From: Thiotrichaceae bacterium
GTDB lineage: Bacteria > Pseudomonadota > Gammaproteobacteria > Beggiatoales > Beggiatoaceae
Length of the DNA stretch: 64,000 nucleotides
Assembly (NCBI GenBank): GCA_028688145.1
Contig: JAQTYU010000001.1
Span: forward strand, 62,001 to 126,000
Direction of reading: 5' to 3'
Below are positions 52,710 through 61,198 of the stretch, in pieces. Numbering within the stretch: the first letter of the stretch is position 1; every line of letters begins with the position of its first letter. The notes beneath the pieces are model-generated. The model did no database searches and had not been told where the DNA came from. It saw nothing but the letters and a program-made list of their open reading frames with translations. A program made the translations under genes and the position numbers.

Positions 52710-54842
52710 CTAAACCCGCTCCAGCCCCGCCAAGCCCGCAATCAGCCAGCGTTTCCCTTCGCTAAACAGCACATGCACCCGCATATAATCGCCCTGCCCT
52801 TCATATTCCAAAACCACGCCTTGCCCAAAGACCTGATGTTTCACTTCATCCCCAACGTTATACACCGTGCAAGCAGGAATGGTGCTATTTCCAAAGGCAT
52901 TGTGATAACTGCTACGCAGGCGAATTTCTTCCAACAATTCCGCAGGAACTTCCTGAATAAAGCGTGACATATTGCTGAAATCGCGTTGCCCGTAACGATA
53001 ACGGCTTTCACTGTGACATAAATATAGAGATTGCCGCGCCCGAGTAATGCCCACATAACACAGCCGCCGCTCTTCTTCTAAGCTGCCTTCTTTCAAACTA
53101 TTTTCATGCGGAAATAAACCTTCCTCCAAACCGCATAAAAACACCTGATTGAATTCCAAGCCCTTGGCTAAATGCAGCGTCATCAATTGCACGCAATTTT
53201 CCACACTTTTACTTTGACCCTCGCCCGCCTCCAAAGCCGCATGAGCTAAGAAAGTGGTGACGGGATCATTGCCATCTTTCGCACTAGCTTCAAATTCCTG
53301 TGCGGCAATGCTTAATTCGTCCAAATTTTCAAAACGCCGCTGCGATTCCTCTTTGCCTTCTTTCAAATAGACTTCGCACAAACCACTGTTTTTAATAATC
53401 GCGTCAATTTGGGCGTGCAAAGCCAGATTTTGAAATTGTTCTGCAAACTCTAAAATTAATTGCTGAAACGCAAATACCGCAGTACCGCTGCGTTTAGTAA
53501 AACCTTGGGAATTTAATAAATATTCACTCGCCTGCCACAAGGATAAACCTTTAGCGCGGGCGGCGGCGCGAATACTTTCCACGGTTTTTTCACCAATCCC
53601 GCGCGCAGGCGTATTAATAATGCGTTCAAACGCGCTGTCGTCGTGGTGATGAATAATTAAACGCAAATAGGCGAGCACATCTTTGACTTCGGCACGTTCA
53701 TAAAAGCGCAAACCGCCATAAATGCGATAAGGAAGTTGGCGCGTCATCAAAGCATCTTCAAACACCCGCGACTGTGCTGAAGTGCGGTATAAAATCGCCA
53801 CTTCTTGCAAATTGCCATCCCAAGCCTGAATTTTTTCCGCGACAAAGCGCGCTTCATTGTGTTCGTCATAGGCTTTGTAAACGAACACGGGTTCACCATC
53901 CGCGCCGTCCGTCCATAATTCCTTGCCCAAACGGGTTTTATTGTGCGCAATTAAGGCATTTGCCACTGCCAAAATATTGCCTGTAGAACGATAATTTTGT
54001 TCAAGTTTGACCACTTGATTATCGGGAAAATCACGCGGGAAATTTTGCAAGTTTTCAATTTGTGCGCCGCGCCAGCTATAAATCGACTGGTCATCATCGC
54101 CGACCACAAATAAGCGTCCGTGCTTTCCCGCCAACAAACACAGCCATTGATATTGAATACTGTTAGTGTCTTGAAATTCATCGACCAAAATATCAGTAAA
54201 ACGTTGTTGATAATGGGCCTGTAATTCCTGATTATCGCGTATCAATTCATACGCTTTTAGCAAGATTTCTGCAAAATCAATCACACCTGTGCGCTGACAA
54301 TATTCTTCATAAGTATGATAAATACTTTGCATTTGTCGCAGCCACATGTCACGGGATTCTGGTTGCAAATTTTGGGCGCGTGAACCTTGGTCTTTACATT
54401 TATTCACAAAACTTTGAACTTGTTTAGGAGTCCATTTTTTTTCATCGAGTTGTAAACTTTGAATCACCCGTTTCAGGGCGCGTAATTGGTCATCATTGTC
54501 TAAAATCTGGAAATTTTGTGGTAAATTCGCTTCGCGCCAGTGCATTCGCAATAAACGATGGGCGATGCCGTGAAACGTTCCCACCCACAAACCCTGCGTC
54601 GGTTGCGCGAGTAAAGTCACCAGCCGCGCTTGCATTTCTTTGGCGGCTTTGTTGGTGAAAGTAACAGCTAAAATTTGGTGCGGATGACTTTGCCCTGTGA
54701 GCAACAGCCATGCAATGCGGTGCACTAAGACGCGCGTTTTGCCGCTGCCCGCGCCTGCAAGCACGAGAGTATGGGGTTTGTCAGCAGTGACGGCGGCGCG
54801 TTGTGCGGGATTTAAAGCATTAATTAAGTGAGAAACGTCCAT
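52710..54842 (-). CDS. uvrD: DNA helicase II (UvrD/Rep type)
   Basis: A 710-residue SF1 3'-5' DNA helicase for nucleotide-excision and mismatch repair. From the ATG at 54842 the protein starts MDVSHLINALNPAQRAAVTA, exactly the UvrD N terminus, with Walker A AGAGSGKT at 29-36. Motif Ia TFTNKAAKEM, motif II DEFQDTN, motif III VVGDDDQSIYSWRGA, motif IV QNYRST and motif VI LCYVGITRARQ are visible. The C-terminal tudor-like tail (GDEVKHQVFGQGVVLEYEGQ) is the UvrD type that contacts RNA polymerase. An upstream TTG would add six residues without support. Confidence 0.96.
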   Translation of the reverse strand: MDVSHLINALNPAQRAAVTADKPHTLVLAGAGSGKTRVLVHRIAWLLLTGQSHPHQILAVTFTNKAAKEMQARLVTLLAQPTQGLWVGTFHGIAHRLLRMHWREANLPQNFQILDNDDQLRALKRVIQSLQLDEKKWTPKQVQSFVNKCKDQGSRAQNLQPESRDMWLRQMQSIYHTYEEYCQRTGVIDFAEILLKAYELIRDNQELQAHYQQRFTDILVDEFQDTNSIQYQWLCLLAGKHGRLFVVGDDDQSIYSWRGAQIENLQNFPRDFPDNQVVKLEQNYRSTGNILAVANALIAHNKTRLGKELWTDGADGEPVFVYKAYDEHNEARFVAEKIQAWDGNLQEVAILYRTSAQSRVFEDALMTRQLPYRIYGGLRFYERAEVKDVLAYLRLIIHHHDDSAFERIINTPARGIGEKTVESIRAAARAKGLSLWQASEYLLNSQGFTKRSGTAVFAFQQLILEFAEQFQNLALHAQIDAIIKNSGLCEVYLKEGKEESQRRFENLDELSIAAQEFEASAKDGNDPVTTFLAHAALEAGEGQSKSVENCVQLMTLHLAKGLEFNQVFLCGLEEGLFPHENSLKEGSLEEERRLCYVGITRARQSLYLCHSESRYRYGQRDFSNMSRFIQEVPAELLEEIRLRSSYHNAFGNSTIPACTVYNVGDEVKHQVFGQGVVLEYEGQGDYMRVHVLFSEGKRWLIAGLAGLERV

Positions 54843-54874
54843 GCGGCGTGATGAGACCAAGAAAGGATAATTGC

Positions 54875-55333
54875 TTATTTTAACAGATGTTTAGACATCT
54901 GCCAGCCAGCTTGGTCTTTCCCATAAAAATCAGCTAAATATTCGGTGTAAGCATAGGCAGAATTTTCGTATAAATGACGGGCGGCGAAATTGTCGGCGCG
55001 CACTTCTAAACGTAGCAACGGACAGCGATATTCTAGGGCTAAGTGTTCTGCGGCATTCAGCAAAGCCCGCGCAATACCGCAGCGTCGTTGGCTAGGTTCA
55101 ACAACTAAAGAATAAAGACGGGTGATTTGCTTGCTCGGGAAAAATAATAAAACCATGTCGCCGCAAATGCGTTGCCCTTGGGCAGCAACCCATACGCAGG
55201 GTTTAGCCCGTTGAATTAAATAATGAAAAGCTTGAGAAGATAGCGCGTATTCGGTGAAAACTTGTTCTAATCGAACTAAATCAGAAATTTCTAAAACAGT
55301 GGCGGGATAAATTTGGATTTTGTTGAAGGACAT
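54875..55333 (-). CDS. GNAT family N-acetyltransferase (RimI-like)
   Basis: A 152-residue acetyltransferase. The acetyl-CoA pocket is in SLVVEPSQRRCGIARALLNA (motif A, R/Q-x-x-G-x-A/G) and the C-terminal strand RLEVRADNFAARHLYENSAY is typical of RimI-type enzymes that acetylate ribosomal protein or peptide N termini. The substrate is unknown. Located 32 bases upstream of uvrD on the same strand, so the two may be one transcript. Confidence 0.87.
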   Translation of the reverse strand: MSFNKIQIYPATVLEISDLVRLEQVFTEYALSSQAFHYLIQRAKPCVWVAAQGQRICGDMVLLFFPSKQITRLYSLVVEPSQRRCGIARALLNAAEHLALEYRCPLLRLEVRADNFAARHLYENSAYAYTEYLADFYGKDQAGWQMSKHLLK

Positions 55334-55466
55334 GTGGCGTTAAAATAGGCGGTAGGGTGCTTATTTTAATGGACTTATGGTTTGAATGGTAAACCGTCTT
55401 CAAATATATCATTAACTGACTTTAATATCTCTAGGAATTACGCAGTTGAATTTATAAGCAGTTCGT

Positions 55467-55555
55467 AGGGTGTATAAGGCGTAACTGCCATACACCTCAG
55501 ACCGCATAAAGTTTCAAATTGCAAGGTGTATGACGGCTACGCCTTATGCTTGATA
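55467..55555. repeat. family D palindromic repeat, doubled copy
   Basis: GTAGGGTGTATAAGGCGTAA near the left and GCAAGGTGTATGACGGCTAC, then GCCTTATGC near the right, share the GGTGTAT and ATACACC words with other D copies and can pair with each other (GTATAAGGCGTA with TACGCCTTATGC). Confidence 0.75.
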
Positions 55556-55758
55556 AATTTTTTTGAATTCATTAGTTTAGAAATTACGCAGTTGTCGCAA
55601 AACTGGTATCGAAAAGGGAATGAATCCGAAACGATGTGACGAATACGATTATATAAACTTTCTGGTTGGAACTCAGAAAAGCTATAGCTGCCTTGAGGCA
55701 AGTCGAGTACAACGTTAAAGTGTTCAGAACAATCGCTACAAACGGTGATGCTGAACAT
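55537..55758 (-). CDS. small protein with two CxxC pairs (possible)
   Basis: A 73-codon frame with CSDC near the N terminus and CDNC near the C terminus, which could bind zinc or form two disulfides, separated by a helical acidic stretch. I do not recognise the family. It partly overlaps the repeat at its 3' end and adjoins a transposase fragment, so it may be a spurious or decayed frame. Confidence 0.35.
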   Translation of the reverse strand: MFSITVCSDCSEHFNVVLDLPQGSYSFSEFQPESLYNRIRHIVSDSFPFRYQFCDNCVISKLMNSKKFIKHKA

Positions 55759-55821
55759 TGGGCAAGCAGTAAGCTAGACATGACTGAGCTTGAACGCGTG
55801 GCAACCGCTGAAAAGACATGA

Positions 55822-55935
55822 GCGATTGAGAATTATCATCGCGGTCTTAAACAGTTCTGTGGTGTGGATAAATGTCAGGCTCGCTCTGCAACCGTCCAAC
55901 GTAATCACATTACAATCTTGTTTCAACTGCGTAAC
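55822..55935 (+). pseudogene. DDE transposase C-terminal scrap
   Basis: The frame AIENYHRGLKQFCGVDKCQA, then RSATVQRNHI, matches the well-conserved C-terminal block of IS4/IS701-like DDE transposases (IE-x-YHRG-x-KQ and CQAR-x-QRNHI), including the last catalytic Glu. Only about 38 codons remain. It lies between the small CxxC frame and the EF-hand gene. Confidence 0.75.
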
Positions 55936-56074
55936 TCCTACGATTATAGATATTTTGAATATTTTTACATTTTCAGCGACAGGTTGTGCAATATGCTGCG
56001 TATAAAAGAGTAGAAAGCAAAAAAACTTTCGGAACGCAACCGAAGTTTACACACTACTTTAAAGGAATTTAGTC

Positions 56075-56815
56075 ATGAAAAATATTGCTACTTTATCCGC
56101 TGCTATCGCTTTAATCTTAGGTGTGAATAGCCACGCATTTGCTGCTGACGCCACCGCAACAACTGCAACCACGACGACTACAACCACCGCTACCGCCGCT
56201 GCCACAGCGCGCGCACAAACCATGCTAGCCTCATTACTTAAGCGTTTTGATTTAAACAGTGATGGTCAAATTACCCTTGATGAAGTGCAAGCGGTGCGTG
56301 ATGCCACTTTCACCAAAGCAGACACGAATAGTGATGCTTATTTGAGCACAGACGAATTGACCGCGCTGCACACCGCAGAACATCAAGCGCGTGCTGCTGA
56401 AATGTTTGCCAAGTTAGACACCGATGCTGATAGCAAATTATCTGCCGCTGAACTCGCCGCAGGTTCACCCCATCCTGTGGTTGATGCCACCCGTGAACAA
56501 GCACACTTCACTGCTTTAGACACAGATGCTGATGGTTTTGTAAGTTTGGCTGAATTTCAAGCAGCAGTTCCTCCCCAAGGGGGTCATGGTGGACATCGTG
56601 GGGGCGGACAAGGTCAATTCAACCAATTAGACACGGATAAAGACGGTAAAATTTCACGCACCGAATTCGTTTCAAACGTGCCTTTGTTTGACAAGTTTGA
56701 TACCAACAGTGATGGTATTATCACTGCTGATGAAATTACCACCAAATTGACGCAAGCTCCTACGGGAGAAGGCAAAGGTTTTGGAAGACCCGCAGGTCGA
56801 GGCTTTGCTCGCTAA
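56075..56815 (+). CDS. secreted EF-hand calcium-binding protein
   Basis: A 246-residue exported protein: signal peptide to about residue 23 (GVNSHAFA), a long Thr/Ala-rich linker, then six EF-hand-like loops beginning DLNSDGQITLDE, DTNSDAYLSTDE, DTDADSKLSAAE, DTDADGFVSLAE, DTDKDGKISRTE and DTNSDGIITADE. A Gly/His-rich insert (GGHGGHRGGGQGQ) between loops four and five could bind metal. The ribosome-binding site is AAAGGA before the ATG. It heads a set with an ECF sigma factor, a putative membrane anti-sigma factor and a heavy-metal sensor protein, so its role is probably metal or calcium sensing at the envelope. Confidence 0.92.
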   Translation: MKNIATLSAAIALILGVNSHAFAADATATTATTTTTTTATAAATARAQTMLASLLKRFDLNSDGQITLDEVQAVRDATFTKADTNSDAYLSTDELTALHTAEHQARAAEMFAKLDTDADSKLSAAELAAGSPHPVVDATREQAHFTALDTDADGFVSLAEFQAAVPPQGGHGGHRGGGQGQFNQLDTDKDGKISRTEFVSNVPLFDKFDTNSDGIITADEITTKLTQAPTGEGKGFGRPAGRGFAR

Positions 56816-56825
56816 ACAAACTGAC

Positions 56826-57404
56826 GTGAGCAACGCGGCAGAATTACAAGCTGATGAAATGCTCATGCAGCGCGTCCAGCAAGGGGATAGCGCGGCATTT
56901 CAACAGCTCGTGCGGCAGCATGTCCGCGCCTTACACGGATTTGCCAGACGCTTATTAGGCAATTCCGCTGAGGCGGAGGACATCGTGCAAGAAACTTTTA
57001 TTCGAGTTTGGCACCGCGCAGCACAATGGCAAATCGGGCGGGCACGGCTCTCGACATGGTTACACAGCATTGCTTATCATCTGTGTATCGATATGGGACG
57101 ACGCAATCATCTACATACAGTGTCAATGTCAATTGATGAAGTGATGGATGATGCCGAAGTCGCTGGTATTTCTGAATCTTTAGAACATGTACAGCGTGAA
57201 GAAATGATTCAAGAAGTTGAAGCCGCCTTACAACAACTCCCTGAACGTCAGCGTACTGCGATAGTGCTTTGTTATTATCAAAACCTGAGTAACAGTGAAG
57301 CCGCCGAAGTTTTAGCCGTCAGTCTTCCTGCTTTAGAATCTTTGTTAGCACGGGGTAGAAGAACGTTACGCGAGAAATTACAGGCGCACTTAATGGATGG
57401 GTAA
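56826..57404 (+). CDS. ECF sigma factor (RpoE-like, sigma-70 family)
   Basis: A roughly 192-residue extracytoplasmic-function sigma factor. Region 2 is present (DSAAFQQLVRQHVRALHGFA, then SAEAEDIVQETFIRVW with the -10-recognition helix) and region 4 (LPERQRTAIVLCYYQNLSNS, then EAAEVLAVSLPALESLLARG) binds the -35. The start is uncertain: the GTG at 56826 is chosen, 10 bases after the EF-hand stop, because it gives a normal N-terminal tail; a TTG at 56781 (overlapping the EF-hand gene) and an ATG at 56859 are alternatives. No strong ribosome-binding site favours any. The neighbours suggest envelope-stress or metal-responsive control. Confidence 0.87.
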   Translation: MSNAAELQADEMLMQRVQQGDSAAFQQLVRQHVRALHGFARRLLGNSAEAEDIVQETFIRVWHRAAQWQIGRARLSTWLHSIAYHLCIDMGRRNHLHTVSMSIDEVMDDAEVAGISESLEHVQREEMIQEVEAALQQLPERQRTAIVLCYYQNLSNSEAAEVLAVSLPALESLLARGRRTLREKLQAHLMDG

Positions 57405-57578
57405 ATTATCATGTTTCAATCCAGACCCAAGCTGTCGAGTGACCAAGCCATTGACAGGGCGGTGGGTCGTCTCTTCATAAATGAAGAGCATACCTAAAAT
57501 GATAACATGCCAACCCATATTGGCACAATTAAATTATCCTTCTGAAGAGGGTCGTTTCAAGACCGTAAAGGAAATTGG

Positions 57579-58049
57579 ATGAACCTACAACGATTTTCCC
57601 AAATGCTTGACGCTTATGGGGGTGACCCACGGCGTTGGTCTGAAAATGAACGTGCTGCCGCGCTCGATTTTTTGCAACATTCTGAACAAGCCCGTGTTTT
57701 ACAACAGCAAGCTTTACGACTCGATCAACTTTTGGCGGTGCTTCCTGAGGTTTCAGCTTCAGCAACTTTGGAACAACGCATTTTTAACAGCATACAAAAT
57801 CCTGTTCCCGAGCCGTTGCCTGCGTGGCAAATTTGGCTACAAGAAGTTTGGGAACGGTATTTTGGCGACAGTGGATGGCGGGTGGTGGCAGCCTGTGGAT
57901 TGCCGTTGTTAGTTGGGGTGGCGGTGGGTTTATCTTTACCAGTTCACCAAAACAAACAACATCATCAGCAAGTTGCCGAAGATGAAAGCACCCAGCGGAT
58001 TAATCGCTTAGCAACGGAGTCTATCGAGTTAGTGGAGTTTGTATTGTGA
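57579..58049 (+). CDS. putative membrane anti-sigma factor
   Basis: A 156-residue protein that begins MNLQRFSQMLDAYGGDPRRW, a motif common in small membrane proteins encoded next to ECF sigma factors and periplasmic metal sensors. A soluble helical N-terminal part is followed by a membrane segment at about 107-123 (VVAACGLPLLVGVAVGL) and a short outer tail. The anti-sigma role is inferred from position (175 bases after the sigma gene) and topology, not from a named domain. It overlaps the next gene by four bases. Confidence 0.72.
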   Translation: MNLQRFSQMLDAYGGDPRRWSENERAAALDFLQHSEQARVLQQQALRLDQLLAVLPEVSASATLEQRIFNSIQNPVPEPLPAWQIWLQEVWERYFGDSGWRVVAACGLPLLVGVAVGLSLPVHQNKQHHQQVAEDESTQRINRLATESIELVEFVL

Positions 58050-58537
58050 TGTCAGCACGTAATCTGTGGCTTGTTTTGGGCAGTTCATTCGCGCTCAACT
58101 TGCTATTACTGGGGATTTTTCTCGGGGGATATTTACGACCCTCAGCTTTTCCCCCGCAGTTTCCACCACCACCGTATGAGCGGGGGGGGCATGGCGATGA
58201 TCATCGTCGACCGCCTCCCCCTCATGCCCCGCCCCTGATGAGGATGTTGCAATCCTTGCCAGAAGCAGCACAGGAAAAAGTACGCCCTTTGCTGGATAAA
58301 TATGAACCTGAATTAAAGCTAAAAGCGGATGTTTTGCACGAGCTTCGCCATGAGATTCGCGAGTTGTTGCAGGCTGAGTCTTTAGATATGCAAAAGGTCA
58401 ACGCCTCTTTGGCTGAAAGCCAGCGTGCAATGGCTAATTTTCAAACGAGTTTACATCGAGCCTTGGGTGAAATTGCGGTCATCCTCACGGCAGGCGAGCG
58501 TAAAATTTTGGCGGAGTCTTTGTCAAAACGTCCTTAA
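58046..58537 (+). CDS. periplasmic heavy-metal sensor, CnrR/ZraP-like
   Basis: A 163-residue protein with an N-terminal anchor (NLWLVLGSSFALNLLLLGIF), then a Pro/His-rich segment (PPPHAPPL with HGDDHRRP) and a four-helix-like domain (EAAQEKVRPLLDKYEPELKL, then LRHEIRELLQAESLD) matching the CnrR/RcnX/ZraP metal-sensor fold. In homologous systems this domain passes a metal signal to an anti-sigma factor, which releases the ECF sigma. It overlaps the putative anti-sigma gene by four bases and ends before a terminator, giving one operon with the sigma factor and EF-hand protein. The metal is unknown. Confidence 0.85.
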   Translation: MMSARNLWLVLGSSFALNLLLLGIFLGGYLRPSAFPPQFPPPPYERGGHGDDHRRPPPPHAPPLMRMLQSLPEAAQEKVRPLLDKYEPELKLKADVLHELRHEIRELLQAESLDMQKVNASLAESQRAMANFQTSLHRALGEIAVILTAGERKILAESLSKRP

Positions 58538-58576
58538 CGTATTTGTTGTTCCTCTCTCTACCTAATCCTACCATTT

Positions 58577-58617
58577 GGGATGCATCGAGTAACTGGTTCT
58601 CATGCATCCCCTTTTTT
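58577..58617 (+). terminator. intrinsic terminator after the metal-sensor operon
   Basis: GGGATGCAT pairs with ATGCATCCC around a 16-base loop that extends the stem (CGAG/CTC), followed by CTTTTTTC. Confidence 0.88.
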
Positions 58618-58642
58618 CGCCTTTGATTTAAGTCTTAAATAA

Positions 58643-59347
58643 TCAAGACCAAGCTGACAAATCTTGTTGTAAATAATCAGCCAAGCTTAAAATTTTGTCA
58701 GTGTATAAATTCTGCAATACAGGGCGCAATGATTCTCGCAAAGGATGCCCTGCTCCTTCAAAAACTTTCTGATAAATAATTTCATCAGGCAAATTCTTAT
58801 AAAAACTTTCATCAATACCTAAATGTTGGCTGCATTGTGTCAGTAAGGCTCTGGGATTTTGTTTGATTTGGTCGAAATTCAAAATTAATAATTGTTCACT
58901 GGGATAGATTTGTCGCCAATTCCGAAGACAGCTTTCATAATCCCCGCGTTTTAATGAGCCTTGCGAGTTGAAATGATCAATAAACCATTGGTCTGAAGCT
59001 TCATGAATTTGCATTTCAGCGCGTCCCAATGCCATTAATGCCGATGACCATGCACGGTATATAGGATTGCGAATCAAGTAAATTAAACGAATATCGGGGT
59101 ATAAAGTGTGAATTTGGCGAATGGTTTCTAAGGGTAAAAAACCGTAAGCTGGGGTGATTTCGCCGTGTATTTTACTGGCATCGCCCGCGAATAATTGTTC
59201 ATACCATTGTAAACCCAGATGTTGTTGTGCATTCCAAAAGTGCACTTCTTTCATGGGGGGGAATGCAATTTGTGGATGTTTTGCAAGCATTTCATAAAGC
59301 CATGTTGTGCCTGCTTTTTGTGCACCGATTCCTAGAAAGTTGAGCAT
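58643..59347 (-). CDS. sulfotransferase (PAPS-dependent)
   Basis: A 234-residue cytosolic enzyme that transfers sulfate from PAPS to a hydroxyl, probably a sugar. The PAPS 5'-phosphosulfate loop GAQKAGTTWLYEMLAKHP is at about 7-24, the 3'-phosphate loop in LIYLIRNPIYRAWSSALM, and PPMKEVHFWN is typical of heparan-sulfate-type bacterial sulfotransferases. The gene overlaps the next sulfotransferase by 16 bases. Together with a glycosyltransferase upstream and two big secreted proteins it suggests a small surface-modification cluster. Confidence 0.9.
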   Translation of the reverse strand: MLNFLGIGAQKAGTTWLYEMLAKHPQIAFPPMKEVHFWNAQQHLGLQWYEQLFAGDASKIHGEITPAYGFLPLETIRQIHTLYPDIRLIYLIRNPIYRAWSSALMALGRAEMQIHEASDQWFIDHFNSQGSLKRGDYESCLRNWRQIYPSEQLLILNFDQIKQNPRALLTQCSQHLGIDESFYKNLPDEIIYQKVFEGAGHPLRESLRPVLQNLYTDKILSLADYLQQDLSAWS

Positions 59348-60159
59348 ACTAATTTTTCAATATCTGTCTTTTGATAGAAATCCCAATAACTTCCAGTACT
59401 GGATAATAATTTTTCTGCGAGTTGTTGCATTAAATCGACATCATATTGAGTATTTTTACTCCGTAGAACTGTAATATTTCGCCCAATCGTAGGGACGATA
59501 CTATTTAAACACAAGCCCTCACTGGTAATAATATCTTCATATCGGATAATGCGTTCCGAAGGTAAAAACTGTGCGTACTGTTGAAAGAACCAATGTAATA
59601 AACGTAATTGTCTTTCCCACTTATCGGGACAGGCTGATAATGTATCCGCTAGAGTTGAATCAAGTTGTTCTGCCATGGGAGCATGACCTTGTTCCATAGG
59701 CATTTGGACACTATTCCACGATGCTAAAATAGCGAGTGGATTACGAATCAGAGCATAACAAGAGAAATAGGGATGTAGGACAGGTAATAATGCAGTAAAG
59801 GCTGCAGGATGTTTGATACATAAGGTAAATTCTTCGGTCAAAGTTTTATCAATTGTAACTTCCCCTATCATCGCAAGATGTTTTCTGAGATGTCCTGTTT
59901 GCTCTGTTTCATATTGATTATCAACTAGTTTCCCATCAATATGAGAAGAAATAGCTATTCTAGAATTTAATAAACTGTAGCGCGTCTGCTGACAGAAATT
60001 TTGGATTTCTTGGCGAATTGCATCGTTATTGGGAAGGGTTGGCAATATCCCAACAGCCATAGGTTCAATTAGAGCCACTGTATTAGCACATTGATTTAAC
60101 AAATAACACGTTAAAGTAGTGCCTGAACGAGGTACACCCGTCAATAAAATATTTTTCAT
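59332..60159 (-). CDS. sulfotransferase-family protein
   Basis: A 275-residue PAPS-sulfotransferase-like protein: the N-terminal P-loop-like LTGVPRSGTTLTCYLLNQC and a 3'-phosphate motif in CYALIRNPLAILASWNS. The central helices differ from the partner sulfotransferase, so the acceptor is probably different. It overlaps the downstream sulfotransferase gene and starts two bases after the glycosyltransferase stop, so the three are one operon. Confidence 0.85.
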   Translation of the reverse strand: MKNILLTGVPRSGTTLTCYLLNQCANTVALIEPMAVGILPTLPNNDAIRQEIQNFCQQTRYSLLNSRIAISSHIDGKLVDNQYETEQTGHLRKHLAMIGEVTIDKTLTEEFTLCIKHPAAFTALLPVLHPYFSCYALIRNPLAILASWNSVQMPMEQGHAPMAEQLDSTLADTLSACPDKWERQLRLLHWFFQQYAQFLPSERIIRYEDIITSEGLCLNSIVPTIGRNITVLRSKNTQYDVDLMQQLAEKLLSSTGSYWDFYQKTDIEKLVCSTF

Positions 60160-60161
60160 TA

Positions 60162-61100
60162 TTACATGGACTCGATGTCATTTAGAATTTTATGAAATTG
60201 TTGCCGCTCTCTAGCAATATCATAATTTATTGCTGTTTCTTGCGCAGCCTGTAGTAAAGATTCTTTTTGTTCTAACGAGAATCGAAAAGCTTTGTTAATA
60301 GTTTGTAAAATATGCTCGATTTCATAGTGTGGCATAAAACAGTTAATTTCATCTAAACAGAAATCTCTGTTGCCAATACAGTCAGGACAAATTACCAGAG
60401 TTCCCAACTTCATCCCTTCCAAAGCGGGTAAATAAAAGCCCTCTCTATGTTCTGGTAAAAAAACTGTTAGTTGTGATTGAGTTAAGTATTCTAAAAATTG
60501 TTTTCTGGGTATAGCTTGCGTCAATAATAATACATTATTTATACCCATTGCTGTTACACACTGATAAAGTTGTGTTGCTAGTGCAGGCTGTTTTAACCCC
60601 GAAATACATAATTGATATGGACGTTGCAGATAAGGGTATGGTTTAGGAAAAATAGAGAAGTCTAGTCCATTAGGTATGGTAAATATAGGGTACTGCACTT
60701 GTTGTGTTGCGTGTAGTGCTGATGTAATTTGTTCACTGACGCTTATACGAATCGCCTTATATTTGAGGAAAGCATACCGCTCATCGTGAGAGTCTACATG
60801 TCTAACCCCCTGAATTAAATTAACAATAGGTTTTGATGAGTAGTGTAATGATTCAGGAATAACTTGCCAATCTAAACCTGCGATAAATAAAATATCAGCT
60901 TGTTCAGGTTGCCACGTCGGTAAAATGCTCACATTCTTTCCAACCCATGGATTATTCTCATCTTGCTGAGAATTGGGGGTAAAGTAAATATGAGCTTGAT
61001 AATTCTGAGAGGCATTAACATGTTGAAAGTAATCCCAGACTTTCAAATGTCCACCTGTAAATCCATGAAAATCCCGATAAAAAAATATAGACTTAGGCAT
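60162..61100 (-). CDS. glycosyltransferase (GT4-like)
   Basis: A 312-residue glycosyltransferase, probably GT-B fold. The C-terminal half shows FTIPNGLDFSIFPKP (sugar-nucleotide domain start) and TVFLPEHREGFYLPALEGMK with LVICPDCIGNRDFC, the E-x7-E-like nucleotide-sugar-binding motif of GT4. The N-terminal half is shorter than usual and ends at GVRHVDS. The ATG at 61100 (MPKSIFFY) is chosen; a TTG six codons upstream is weaker. It leads the sulfotransferase operon. The sugar and acceptor are unknown; a sulfated surface glycan is a plausible product. Confidence 0.82.
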   Translation of the reverse strand: MPKSIFFYRDFHGFTGGHLKVWDYFQHVNASQNYQAHIYFTPNSQQDENNPWVGKNVSILPTWQPEQADILFIAGLDWQVIPESLHYSSKPIVNLIQGVRHVDSHDERYAFLKYKAIRISVSEQITSALHATQQVQYPIFTIPNGLDFSIFPKPYPYLQRPYQLCISGLKQPALATQLYQCVTAMGINNVLLLTQAIPRKQFLEYLTQSQLTVFLPEHREGFYLPALEGMKLGTLVICPDCIGNRDFCLDEINCFMPHYEIEHILQTINKAFRFSLEQKESLLQAAQETAINYDIARERQQFHKILNDIESM

Positions 61101-61115
61101 TGATTTATCCGACCA

Positions 61116-61151
61116 CAAAAAAAGAGCAAGGTAAAAATGCTACCTTGCTCT
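61116..61151 (-). terminator. intrinsic terminator after the secreted-protein gene
   Basis: Read on the minus strand, AGAGCAAGGTA pairs with TACCTTGCTCT and is followed by seven T. It ends the 61199-62647 transcript 47 bases past its stop and so separates it from the glycosyltransferase operon. Confidence 0.92.
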
Positions 61152-61198
61152 TGATTACTAAGAAAAAACTATCCCAACATCAAGTTGATAATAATTTC

